Source: an uncultured Bacteroidota bacterium (lineage in GTDB: Bacteria > Bacteroidota > Bacteroidia > Flavobacteriales > Flavobacteriaceae). Taken from it: 56,311 nt of DNA. Positions 17,442-25,243 of the stretch are shown one piece after another. Every line of letters begins with the position of its first letter. Positions within the stretch are counted from its first letter, which is position 1. The stretch covers positions 1-56,311 of the forward strand of contig CACGZJ010000009.1 of the NCBI GenBank assembly GCA_902577515.1, given 5' to 3'. A program made the position numbers and the translations under genes. The notes beneath the pieces are model-generated. The model was not told where the DNA came from. It made no database searches and was given only the letters and a program-made list of their open reading frames with translations.

Positions 17442-18233
17442 TTAATCCAGTTCTTTAACTCTGATATTTTTAAACTCAATAGGATGACCTTCAGATTGAA
17501 GTGATATATAGCCTTCTTTCAAAGGCTCGCCAACTTTATAAGTGAAGTTTTCAGACAAGTATGTTCCTCCGTAACGAATATTAGAATATGTCATTACTGT
17601 GTCTTTATCAATTATGTGGTGAACAATTGAATCTGAAAAAACAAGGAACTCGACACTTACCCATTCATCAGTGTGAATTGTTTTTGACTCAGAGTTAATA
17701 CAATGCTGCATAGCTTGAGTTCCGTTTATGTCAACCTCAGTTCCAGGAGAACACATATTAAGAGTAGGTCTATCATTTAAACCAGAGCCTCCGAGAAATT
17801 GCCCTTCTATACTTACTGGAAATCCTTGATCTAAAAACATTTGATTTGGATGCTCTGAATGAAGCATAACACCACTGTTTTTATAATTCCATGCATCATT
17901 CTCATTTGAAAATGAATTAACATGTTCGCCATAAAATCTGTAATCAAGTTTTAAATGGTAATTTCTAAACTTTTTATTAGTATAAAAAATATGCCCAAAA
18001 TTTTCATTAAAAAAATCATAATCTTCATATGTCACTTTAATAGAACCATCATCAACTCTAAAAGTATTTTTGTAATTATCATTTAATTTATAACCAGAAA
18101 TTTTCATTTCCCAGCCATCTAGACTTTTACCATCAAATAAACTAACCCATTTATTAGAATTATCAAAAGATTCACAAGATATAAATAGAAAAAATATAAG
18201 AAGTGTTTTTAAAATCCTTAACAAGTGTAACAT
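17442..18233 (-). CDS. Second DUF1080-family lipoprotein
   Basis: Lipoprotein of 263 residues with lipobox FISC at about residue 20. WVSLFDGKSLDGWEMKISGY and the final GHPIEFKNIRVKEL strand are DUF1080 hallmarks; NSGVMLHSEHP, SIEGQFLGG and CSPGTEVDINGTQ lie between, as in the longer subfamily. It is convergent with the operon that carries the first DUF1080 gene and only distantly similar to it, so the two are not a recent duplication. Probably acts on a different keto-sugar or glycan in the periplasm. Confidence 0.87.
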   Translation of the reverse strand: MLHLLRILKTLLIFFLFISCESFDNSNKWVSLFDGKSLDGWEMKISGYKLNDNYKNTFRVDDGSIKVTYEDYDFFNENFGHIFYTNKKFRNYHLKLDYRFYGEHVNSFSNENDAWNYKNSGVMLHSEHPNQMFLDQGFPVSIEGQFLGGSGLNDRPTLNMCSPGTEVDINGTQAMQHCINSESKTIHTDEWVSVEFLVFSDSIVHHIIDKDTVMTYSNIRYGGTYLSENFTYKVGEPLKEGYISLQSEGHPIEFKNIRVKELD

Positions 18234-18278
18234 CAGTCTAATTTAATCAATTTTAAACTTTTTGATTAACTTGTGTAA

Positions 18279-18728
18279 ATGAATTTGACTTGTAGGTTGG
18301 CTTTAATATTATTTATTTTTCAAATAAATAATCTTTATTCTCAGGAATTTACAATTAGTAAAACTGACCATATTGCATATGAGGTTAAAGATTTAAATAA
18401 AGTAGGAGACTTTTTTATAAATATTTTTAAGTTTAAAGAAATTGAAATAGATAACCCTTCATTGAGATGGTTTGATATTGGAGATGGTTTTGAGATACAT
18501 CTAGGTGAAAATAAAGAAACAAATAATGATAAAATCAAAGCAAATCATTTAGCTGTTACAGTGAATAATCTTGAAAATTTTATGGAATATTTAAAAGACA
18601 ATGACATTTACTTTGAAAGTTGGGGCGGCAAACAACTTCAATATAATATTAGACCTCATGATAATGCACTCCAAATTTATTTAACTGATCCTGAAGGTAA
18701 TTGGATTGAAGTAAATCAAAGACAGTGA
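18279..18728 (+). CDS. Exported VOC/glyoxalase-fold protein
   Basis: A 149-residue protein with a signal peptide ending NLYSQ (about residue 22). It has a single VOC domain: KTDHIAYEVKDLNKVGDFF, then LRWFDIGDGFEIHLGE and the closing LQIYLTDPEGNWIEVNQ. The usual metal ligands (H in DHIA, E or H in FEIHL, E in WIEV) are present. Periplasmic VOC proteins may be dioxygenase-like, lyases or binding proteins; no substrate can be assigned. Its TGA overlaps the GTG start of the next gene. Confidence 0.85.
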   Translation: MNLTCRLALILFIFQINNLYSQEFTISKTDHIAYEVKDLNKVGDFFINIFKFKEIEIDNPSLRWFDIGDGFEIHLGENKETNNDKIKANHLAVTVNNLENFMEYLKDNDIYFESWGGKQLQYNIRPHDNALQIYLTDPEGNWIEVNQRQ

Positions 18729-20365
18729 GAAACAAGCTATTAATTTTTACACTTATCAATTTATTTTTTTTGATGTCAGTATACTCGCAAGGTGATGTAA
18801 GAGAATCTCTAGAGAATCTTTTTATAGATTGGCGTAAATTTGAAAAACCACCAGAATTCAATGGAGCACCTGATTATAGATCAAATACTTTTGATTTAAG
18901 AATTGAAGAATTCGATAATCTTAGAAATAGACTTAATCAAATTGATAAAGAAAAACTTGATATTAAAAGTCAAGTAGATTGGACCTTAATATGGGCTGAA
19001 ATGAATGGCTATGAATTTAACTATAACATATTAAAGCCATGGGAAAGAGATCCTGCTTTTTATAAATCATTATGGATGAACAGAAGTGATGTTCCAGCAC
19101 ATGAGGGCCCAACTCATCACATGGTTATAGAGGTTTGGCAATATGATTTTCCACTTTCAAGACAACATTTAAAAAAGCTAATTAATGAAATTAGTATAAT
19201 ACCTGCACTTAATGAACAGGCAAAAAATAATTTAATCGGAAATGCCAAAGATCTATGGATAGCAGGAATAAGAGATATTGATACCCAAGTATCAAATCTT
19301 AAATCTTTAAAAACTTTTCCTGGAGTCGAAAGGCATGAAGAGTTGAATGAAGTAATAGATAAGAGTATAAGATCTACAATAGAACTGTCCGAATGGTTAA
19401 AGTTTGAGTCAAAAAATAAGACAGGTCCTTCAGGTATTGGAAAAGATAATTATACCTGGTACCAAAAGAATGTTCATCTTGTACCTCTTTCTTGGGATGA
19501 TGAGGTTATGTTATTAAAAAGAGAGCTTGCAAGGGCATGGTCTTCCCTTAAGTTAGAAGAACATAAAAACAGAAATTTACCAGAACTTACATCTGCATCA
19601 AATCAGGAAGAATATATTAAGAAAGCTAAAGATGCATCAAAAGAATTAATAGAATTTCTTGATAAACAACAAGTAATAGATGTTAAAGATTATTATAAAG
19701 ATGCTCTAGATGAAAGATTAGGAAAGTTTATTCCAGAGGATATAAGAAACTTTTTTTGGATAACTGCACATTTAGATCCAAAACCACTTTACTCACATTT
19801 TTTTCACTGGTTTGAGTTAGCTGAAATGGATTTAAACCCTAATGAAAATATAATCAGAAAGGATGCAGTTTTATATAACATTTTTGATAGTCGAAATGAA
19901 GGAGTTGCTACATCTGTTGAGGAAATGTTCATGCAAGCTGGATTATATGAATCTAATCCAAGATCAAAAGAAATTGTATATATTTTAATTGCTCAAAGAG
20001 CTGCTAGAGGTTTAGGTTCACTATATGCTCATGCAAATTTAATGACAATGGAAGAAGCTGGTAAGATTCACTCAGAATATACTCCCAGAGGATGGATGAA
20101 AACTGAAAAAGAGCTACTTATATTTGAACAACATTTATATCTGAGACAACCGGGATATGGAACTAGTTATATTACAGGTAAATACTTGTTTGAAAATGCT
20201 CTTGCAGAATATTCAAGAATCAATGAAAAAGACCCAAACTCTAATCTTAAAAATTTTTTTAAAAAACTAATGGACATAGGTAATATACCAATGTCACTAT
20301 TTCATTGGGAGCTTAACAATGATCCATCAATTTTAGATGGTCTAATATATGAGTTTGATGATTAA
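18725..20365 (+). CDS. Exported DUF885-like protein (M32-related fold)
   Basis: A 546-residue protein translated from a GTG that overlaps the previous stop (GTGA). Its signal peptide ends at SVYSQG (about residue 22). The segment GIGKDNYTWYQKNVHLVPLSW and the helical, acidic remainder resemble DUF885 proteins, which are distantly related to M32 carboxypeptidases. The clear HEGPTHHM near 115 and VEEMFMQAGLY near 390 may stand in for the catalytic zone, but a plain HExxH is not seen, so peptidase activity is uncertain. It is translationally coupled to the VOC gene. Confidence 0.6.
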   Translation: MRNKLLIFTLINLFFLMSVYSQGDVRESLENLFIDWRKFEKPPEFNGAPDYRSNTFDLRIEEFDNLRNRLNQIDKEKLDIKSQVDWTLIWAEMNGYEFNYNILKPWERDPAFYKSLWMNRSDVPAHEGPTHHMVIEVWQYDFPLSRQHLKKLINEISIIPALNEQAKNNLIGNAKDLWIAGIRDIDTQVSNLKSLKTFPGVERHEELNEVIDKSIRSTIELSEWLKFESKNKTGPSGIGKDNYTWYQKNVHLVPLSWDDEVMLLKRELARAWSSLKLEEHKNRNLPELTSASNQEEYIKKAKDASKELIEFLDKQQVIDVKDYYKDALDERLGKFIPEDIRNFFWITAHLDPKPLYSHFFHWFELAEMDLNPNENIIRKDAVLYNIFDSRNEGVATSVEEMFMQAGLYESNPRSKEIVYILIAQRAARGLGSLYAHANLMTMEEAGKIHSEYTPRGWMKTEKELLIFEQHLYLRQPGYGTSYITGKYLFENALAEYSRINEKDPNSNLKNFFKKLMDIGNIPMSLFHWELNNDPSILDGLIYEFDD

Positions 20366-20368
20366 AGT

Positions 20369-20482
20369 TTAAGCATTTGCTAATTGAACCATGAAATAAA
20401 CCTTTGCAAACATAACTATAAGAAATATCACAAATAGTATTTCTGGATAATATTCTTTGCGGATTTTTATATACTTAAACAC
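20369..20482 (-). CDS. 37-residue single-helix membrane microprotein
   Basis: GTG-started frame of 37 codons. The protein has a basic N-terminus (FKYIKIRKEYYPE) and one membrane helix (ILFVIFLIVMFAKVYFMV). A TACATTTG promoter box ends exactly four bases before the GTG, the same arrangement as at the SOUL and sdhA genes, which is the main reason to believe it is expressed. No family recognised. The head is positive and the tail short, so an N-in topology with a periplasmic C-terminus is likely. Confidence 0.5.
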   Translation of the reverse strand: MFKYIKIRKEYYPEILFVIFLIVMFAKVYFMVQLANA

Positions 20483-20486
20483 ATTA

Positions 20487-20494
20487 CAAATGTA
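20487..20494 (-). promoter_or_regulatory. -7 promoter element (TACATTTG) of the 37-residue microprotein
   Basis: TACATTTG-TAAT-GTG on the minus strand. The spacing predicts a transcript starting at about the first base of the start codon. Confidence 0.5.
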
Positions 20495-20581
20495 GATTTT
20501 AGTTTATTATTAAAATCTAAAATTTTTGTTAATTATCTAACTTGGAGTTTGTATGTTATTCTATATAAATAATATTGTATC

Positions 20582-20755
20582 ATGAATCGATATGGACAAA
20601 TTAGAGATCTTCTTATAGGTGACTTATCAGTTTCTATATTTATTTTTGGAGTAATAGTTACCTTACTAGTTTTAATATCATTTATTTTATCAAATAAAGA
20701 AAAAATCGATTATGATAAAGATTACTATGATCGCCATGGTTCATTTCCCAAATAA
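20582..20755 (+). CDS. 57-residue single-helix membrane microprotein
   Basis: ATG-started frame of 57 codons, opposite in direction to the 37-residue gene. An N-terminal polar stretch (MNRYGQIRDLLIGDLSVS) precedes one long helix (IFIFGVIVTLLVLISFIL) and a charged tail rich in Tyr, Asp and Lys (KIDYDKDYYDRHGSFPK). No family recognised. It ends 6 bp before the His/Met-rich exported protein on the same strand, so the two may be co-transcribed. Confidence 0.5.
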   Translation: MNRYGQIRDLLIGDLSVSIFIFGVIVTLLVLISFILSNKEKIDYDKDYYDRHGSFPK

Positions 20756-20761
20756 ATTATT

Positions 20762-21259
20762 ATGAAAAAATTTTTTACTTTACTTGTTTTATTGACTTCA
20801 CTAAGCCTTCACTCTCAATTTCATATAGGTACTAGTGGTGCCTTTGATTTCGAAAATGAAAATGCAAAATTAGGAGTTGGGATTAATTACATGTTAGCTC
20901 CTAAAGTATCAATAGGAGGCGGAGTAATGATAACGCCATTTGAAGTTGATGATGATTATGAAATAATGTTAAACGTTAAATATAATCTAGGAAGATTTAA
21001 TCTCGCCGCTGGATATATGTTTCACGAAATGCCTGACGATCATATGGGAATGCATATGAATATGGGTTCTATGCATATCTCAGATGAAAATCATAATGAA
21101 CCATACATTGGAATAGACTATAAGCTATTTAAAAATAAAAATCTTAGGATATTTTTTAATACTTCAGAGTCAATGAAAACATTTGGTTTAATGATGCCAA
21201 TATTTAATATTGGGAAAAAGCATATGAACCACAATATGGATCATTCTAATCATAATTAG
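20762..21259 (+). CDS. Small exported beta-barrel-like protein with His/Met-rich loop and tail
   Basis: A 165-residue protein with a signal peptide ending SLHSQ (about residue 19). Short amphipathic strands (KLGVGINYMLAPKVSIGGGV, NLAAGYMF) suggest an eight-strand outer-membrane barrel. A loop at about 97-120 (HEMPDDHMGMHMNMGSMH) and the C-terminus (KKHMNHNMDHSNHN) are unusually rich in His and Met, the ligands favoured by Cu(I)/Cu(II) and Zn. No family recognised. A metal-binding or metal-tolerance role is inference from composition only. Confidence 0.75.
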   Translation: MKKFFTLLVLLTSLSLHSQFHIGTSGAFDFENENAKLGVGINYMLAPKVSIGGGVMITPFEVDDDYEIMLNVKYNLGRFNLAAGYMFHEMPDDHMGMHMNMGSMHISDENHNEPYIGIDYKLFKNKNLRIFFNTSESMKTFGLMMPIFNIGKKHMNHNMDHSNHN

Positions 21260-21263
21260 GCTT

Positions 21264-21749
21264 CTAAGAAAACCATTTGTGCTTGCCAAACTGATTTCTT
21301 GAAACAGGTTGGTTTTTTTCTAAATACCACTTATAACCTCTCAAAACTGAGTTTAAGTATTTTTTTAAACCTGGATTAATAAATAAAGTGTGAATTATAA
21401 TATAACTAAATTTATTTCTATTGCTAAACACATGTGGATAAACAGTAATATTTAATTTCGACTTTTTATCACCGGTAATTTTCCAAATAACTTTAGATTT
21501 TCTACCATTTTTCCTGCCAATATTCAACTCATATCCCTTACCATCCTCCCATTTATAAAAATTTCTGTGAAGTTTAATCCCATTCAGATACTCTAATATA
21601 TCCTCATGCTTATCTTTATCCCAATTGACAACTGTATTTGACTTACAGAAAGGATGAACTTTATTCAGATTTCCAGGTTCTGATATAATTTGCCAAACTT
21701 TTTTTTTGTCAAAATCTAAATTAATTGAACAACTTACAGGTAAAATCAT
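21264..21749 (-). CDS. SRPBCC/START-like domain protein
   Basis: A 161-residue protein without a signal peptide. The pattern SCSINLDFDKKKVWQIISEPGNLNKVHPFC is the typical first strand and helix of the polyketide-cyclase/SRPBCC helix-grip fold (fragments quoted only), followed by alternating strands and a long C-terminal helix. It may bind a hydrophobic ligand. Its start overlaps the previous stop by 4 bp (ATGA), so it is translationally coupled to the ADP-ribosylglycohydrolase-like gene. Confidence 0.75.
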   Translation of the reverse strand: MILPVSCSINLDFDKKKVWQIISEPGNLNKVHPFCKSNTVVNWDKDKHEDILEYLNGIKLHRNFYKWEDGKGYELNIGRKNGRKSKVIWKITGDKKSKLNITVYPHVFSNRNKFSYIIIHTLFINPGLKKYLNSVLRGYKWYLEKNQPVSRNQFGKHKWFS

Positions 21750-23062
21750 TTTATATTATTTATTGGAATAAGCCAAAGATTGTTTTCTTTATCAATAGTT
21801 CCATTTAATTCATTTTTAACTACTCTATCAACAATTCTTATCCCCTCGTTTGCCATATTTTCAAAAGTATCAATTCCATTATTTGGAAAATTTTGTCTAG
21901 TTCTATGAATATTAAACTTATTTGAAAAATCCCTTTCAAAAGCTTTCTCTACTCCAGATTTTCCTATTATAAAACCAATTAGCCCACCCCAGGTTGAAGT
22001 TGGATTGTCTGAGTCCCAACCAGATAGGGTGCCAATTTTAATTGTTTCTTTAATATCTCCTTCTCCAAAAAATAAACTAACAAGACTCGAAGCAAAGTTT
22101 ATACCTGCTGCATAGCATCCATTACAATAAAGTTCTCTTGAAGTCATGTCATAACCATCTTGCTCTTGAACTTGATATCTATTATAAATTGAATCTCTCG
22201 CACTCTCCCATTTAATATTTGAGTAATATAGTTCTTTAATATAATCATACATTTTTGCTGGATATTGCTCATCATTAAGTTTTGCTCTAGACCTATCAGC
22301 TAACCAAAAAATTTTATTCTTAATGTCATTTATATGAATTGGTATAGATGCTAAAGAATGCATACGAATGTAAAACTCTGCGATTTCTTTTGCTTCATTT
22401 CTCGCAGTTGTAGATATAGGGAGCTCCGCCATCTTAACACTTATTTCAGGTCTGGTAGGAGAGAATAATCCAAAAATTTCGGTTGTTAATTGAGCATCAA
22501 TCATTTCAAAATATTCATTTAGAGAAGGATTACTTGTTTCAGGTGGAAGAATACCTTCAGTCATTAAGTCAAATGCTCTTTGATTTGAAACCCAAAGAAA
22601 ATTTTCCTCCACATTTTTAATATGTTTTAACCAACCAGCTCTAATTTGATTTGGAGTCAGGGTTGAAGTTTCATAAAAATTCAAAAGATACTGATACATA
22701 TATTCAATGTCAGTATCATCATCTGCCCCCCATGATTCAGCTTTATCTTTTAATACATAATCAATTATTATATCAGATTTATCAATTGATTCATCTTCCC
22801 AAATACTTCTTTGATCTTTTTTACCCCAATCATTTCTTGTATAAAAATCCCCTGTTTTTATTTCACCAATATTACCAATTTTATCCATTTCAGTGATTAA
22901 TCCAGTCCAATTTGCAATTGATTGACCTAGCCAAAATCCATATAACTTCTCGCTATACTCTGCTCTTGAAATTTGAATTAAGCTACTTTCATTTTCAGAT
23001 ACTGATTCGCATGAAAATAAAAAAAGTGTTATAATGAAAATATACAGATTATTAAAATTCAT
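21746..23062 (-). CDS. ADP-ribosylglycohydrolase-family lipoprotein
   Basis: A 438-residue lipoprotein with lipobox FSCES (Cys at about 18). After it, the protein has the family opening SRAEYSEKLYGFWLGQSIANW, an acidic metal-binding WGADDDTDIEYMYQYLL (around 110-126) and a late GWDSDNPTSTWGGLIGFIIG that takes the place of the usual GDTDT motif. These are the dinuclear Mg sites of the ARH fold. As a surface or periplasmic lipoprotein it is unlikely to act on cytosolic ADP-ribosyl proteins; it may cleave an external glycoside or N-glycosidic compound. Confidence 0.85.
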   Translation of the reverse strand: MNFNNLYIFIITLFLFSCESVSENESSLIQISRAEYSEKLYGFWLGQSIANWTGLITEMDKIGNIGEIKTGDFYTRNDWGKKDQRSIWEDESIDKSDIIIDYVLKDKAESWGADDDTDIEYMYQYLLNFYETSTLTPNQIRAGWLKHIKNVEENFLWVSNQRAFDLMTEGILPPETSNPSLNEYFEMIDAQLTTEIFGLFSPTRPEISVKMAELPISTTARNEAKEIAEFYIRMHSLASIPIHINDIKNKIFWLADRSRAKLNDEQYPAKMYDYIKELYYSNIKWESARDSIYNRYQVQEQDGYDMTSRELYCNGCYAAGINFASSLVSLFFGEGDIKETIKIGTLSGWDSDNPTSTWGGLIGFIIGKSGVEKAFERDFSNKFNIHRTRQNFPNNGIDTFENMANEGIRIVDRVVKNELNGTIDKENNLWLIPINNIK

Positions 23063-23942
23063 AATTATCTATTTCTTCTCTCATTTTTTTAATTTCATCA
23101 TAACCAACCCTACAACATCCGCCTATGATATCGGGTGATAAACTTAGCCATTTTTTGATCATCTTGTCCTCATATAGCTTATTTCCATTCCAAATTTTTT
23201 CTTTTGGATTATAAACTTCTCCAGAATTAGGATAAAGTATGATTTTCTTTTCAGTATTATTCTTTAACATTTCATATGCCTCTTTAACATATAGTGGAGA
23301 AAAACAGTTAAGACCAATAGTTGTTATACTATCATATTTGGATAATATATTGCAGGCTTCTGAGATTGACGAACCATCCCTAAAATTGATATCATCATCA
23401 CATGTCATAGATACCCAAATTTCTTTATTTAGCTTTTCAAAAATCATAGATAGTATTTTAATCTCTCTCAAGCATGGTATTGTTTCGTATAAAATAATTT
23501 CATAGTTAATATCTCTAATAATATTAAGATTATTAATATGAAAATTTAATATTTCATCATCAGTAGAATCATAAACACCAACATATTCTGAGGCACTTTT
23601 CTTGTATGATGCATATGGGCCCAGACTAGCTACAATTTTTATATCCTTATTTGTTTTACACTCTTTAATGGCATCTTTGGCTAAATCCAAAGATTTTTGA
23701 AATATCTTTTTGATCTGATCTGAACTAATTTCTTTTTCTTTTAATATATCATAACTAATTTGGTATGTAGATGTCAAAATGTAATCAGCGCCTGAATTGA
23801 TATAACCTTTATGAATTTTTTTAATGAGTTCAGGATTATTAATTAATGCATCTCCAGTCCAAAGCCTATTATTTAAATTATAGCCATCTAGCTCTAATGG
23901 ATATGACATACTCCCATCTAAAAGTTTAATATTATTTTTCAT
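23052..23942 (-). CDS. mmuM: Homocysteine S-methyltransferase (MmuM-like)
   Basis: A 296-residue cytosolic enzyme of the Pfam homocysteine S-methyltransferase family. It has the opening LLDGSMSYPLE and the zinc ligands in TIGLNCFSP (about residue 213) and GGCCRVGYDEI near the C-terminus. It transfers a methyl group from S-methylmethionine or SAM to homocysteine. The last 11 bp overlap the start of the next gene, and it is 18 bp after the Lys-rich gene, so all four genes form one operon. True MetE/MetH are much longer. Confidence 0.9.
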   Translation of the reverse strand: MKNNIKLLDGSMSYPLELDGYNLNNRLWTGDALINNPELIKKIHKGYINSGADYILTSTYQISYDILKEKEISSDQIKKIFQKSLDLAKDAIKECKTNKDIKIVASLGPYASYKKSASEYVGVYDSTDDEILNFHINNLNIIRDINYEIILYETIPCLREIKILSMIFEKLNKEIWVSMTCDDDINFRDGSSISEACNILSKYDSITTIGLNCFSPLYVKEAYEMLKNNTEKKIILYPNSGEVYNPKEKIWNGNKLYEDKMIKKWLSLSPDIIGGCCRVGYDEIKKMREEIDNYEF

Positions 23943-23960
23943 TTTTTTAAAGATTTAATT

Positions 23961-24497
23961 TTACTTATTGAGAGACCAGTAAGCCCAATTTCCCGTCTCT
24001 GAATATAAATCAACTATGTCATTCAACTTTAATTTATTTAATACTATAGTTCCTTTAGGACTAACAGTAATTATTTTAGTTTTTATTGTATTTATTATTT
24101 TTTTTATCTCACCCTTTAAAAATTCAATAGAATCAGGAACACTATCTTTATAATAAGGTGAGAGAGAATCTAGGATACTTTGATGTTTTCCAATATATAA
24201 TGATTTTTGGTGATTGCTATTTTTAAATATACATATATAAGTTTCCCATCTTTTGTCATAGACGATAGAAACGCTTGTAAATAAGATTAGACTTCTTTTT
24301 TTTAGATTATTAAAAGTTTTTTTTCTTTTTTCTATTATTGTCCTCATCTCCTCATTTGCATTTTTTTTCTTTTTCTTTAATTTTTCAATTGATTTATTCA
24401 GTTTTTTTTCTTTTTTAATAAGCTTATTATACTGTTCGATAAGTATAATTTGGTCTTCATCGATATTATAGCTGTTATTTAAATTAATTTTTTTCAT
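23961..24497 (-). CDS. Lys-rich coiled-coil protein, unknown
   Basis: A 178-residue protein of unknown family. The start is placed at the second in-frame ATG (MKKINLNN); a start seven codons earlier is possible. Residues about 20-65 form a strongly charged coiled coil with long Lys runs; the C-terminal 110 residues look like a small alpha/beta domain (YICIFKNSNHQKSLYIGKH). It is even more AT-rich than the surrounding genes and borders an AT-rich gap with recombinase-type repeats, which may hint at acquired DNA. It is the first gene of the mmuM operon. Confidence 0.6.
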   Translation of the reverse strand: MKKINLNNSYNIDEDQIILIEQYNKLIKKEKKLNKSIEKLKKKKKNANEEMRTIIEKRKKTFNNLKKRSLILFTSVSIVYDKRWETYICIFKNSNHQKSLYIGKHQSILDSLSPYYKDSVPDSIEFLKGEIKKIINTIKTKIITVSPKGTIVLNKLKLNDIVDLYSETGNWAYWSLNK

Positions 24498-24796
24498 AAT
24501 ATAAAATATACTATACATAAATATATTAAAATAATTTTGTATAGTAATTTGATTTAACTTTATTTTTATTTCTCTATTAAAAAAAAAAATTATTTATATC
24601 ATTTTTAAAAAAAATTAAAAATTTTATTATTTTACTATATGTTTTATATTATTAATTATAGAGTATAGTGTAGATATGTACCCCTATAATTAAAATGTGT
24701 ACCCCATTTAATTATTTTTCTCTTTGTTTTATTTATAATTTTCTTATTGGATTTTATTTCAATTGTAATGAGTAATTATTTTTACTAAATTTAATT
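24498..24796. other. Extremely AT-rich gene-free stretch
   Basis: About 300 bp with A and T tracts (a run of eleven A near 24580) and no credible gene. The only conspicuous feature is the pair of TGTACCCC elements at 24677-24705. It separates divergent genes, so promoters for both are expected here, but no TAnnTTTG box was found near either start. Confidence 0.6.
24677..24705. repeat. Two direct TGTACCCC elements spaced 21 bp
   Basis: TGTACCCC occurs at 24677-24684 and again at 24698-24705, exactly two helical turns apart. The second, extended to TGTACCCCA, is the reverse complement of the TGGGGTACA found just before the integrase-derived sdhA extension at 37582-37590. They may be leftover recombinase arm-binding sites. 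Confidence 0.5.
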
Positions 24797-25207
24797 ATGA
24801 AAAAAATATTTCTTTTTCTCTTTTTATTAGCCAGTTGTGGTGGTGAAATATATTATTTAGATAGCTATAATTATTCACAATCAGGTGAATCAACTTATGA
24901 AACAAAAGAATTAAGTTCATCTGTATTTGAAGAAGCATCTATAGAAGCATATGAATATATAGCTAATGAAATCATTTCTGTCTATTCTAGGTCTTTAACC
25001 CTAGATGAAAATTTAGGTGGTGTTGATAACGAAATTAAGGCTCTTGAGTTTTTAAATTTAGCTATGTTTAACTATGAAATTTATACCGTCAATCGAGAAA
25101 AGATGAGAATTAATGTTACAGATAAGGATTTTCCACGTAAGTCTTTTATCCTAGACAGTATATTAAATAAATCTAGAATAAGAGAATTATCTGATTTCAA
25201 AAAATAA
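24797..25207 (+). CDS. Hypothetical lipoprotein
   Basis: A 136-residue lipoprotein with lipobox LASCGG (Cys at about 14). The mature part starts with a Tyr/Ser-rich linker and continues as a helical domain (EEASIEAYEYIANEIISVYSR, LEFLNLAMFNYEIYTVNREKM). I do not recognise the family. It stands alone between an AT-rich gap and a bidirectional hairpin terminator. Confidence 0.7.
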   Translation: MKKIFLFLFLLASCGGEIYYLDSYNYSQSGESTYETKELSSSVFEEASIEAYEYIANEIISVYSRSLTLDENLGGVDNEIKALEFLNLAMFNYEIYTVNREKMRINVTDKDFPRKSFILDSILNKSRIRELSDFKK

Positions 25208-25210
25208 AAA

Positions 25211-25231
25211 AACCCCTCATTATGAGGGGTT
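25211..25231 (-). terminator. Hairpin terminator shared by convergent genes
   Basis: AACCCCTCA-TTA-TGAGGGGTT, a perfect 9-bp stem. On the minus strand it is followed by a T run, so it ends the NTF2-like gene efficiently. On the plus strand it follows the lipoprotein stop directly but has a weaker T tract. Confidence 0.88.
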
Positions 25232-25243
25232 ATAATAATCTAT

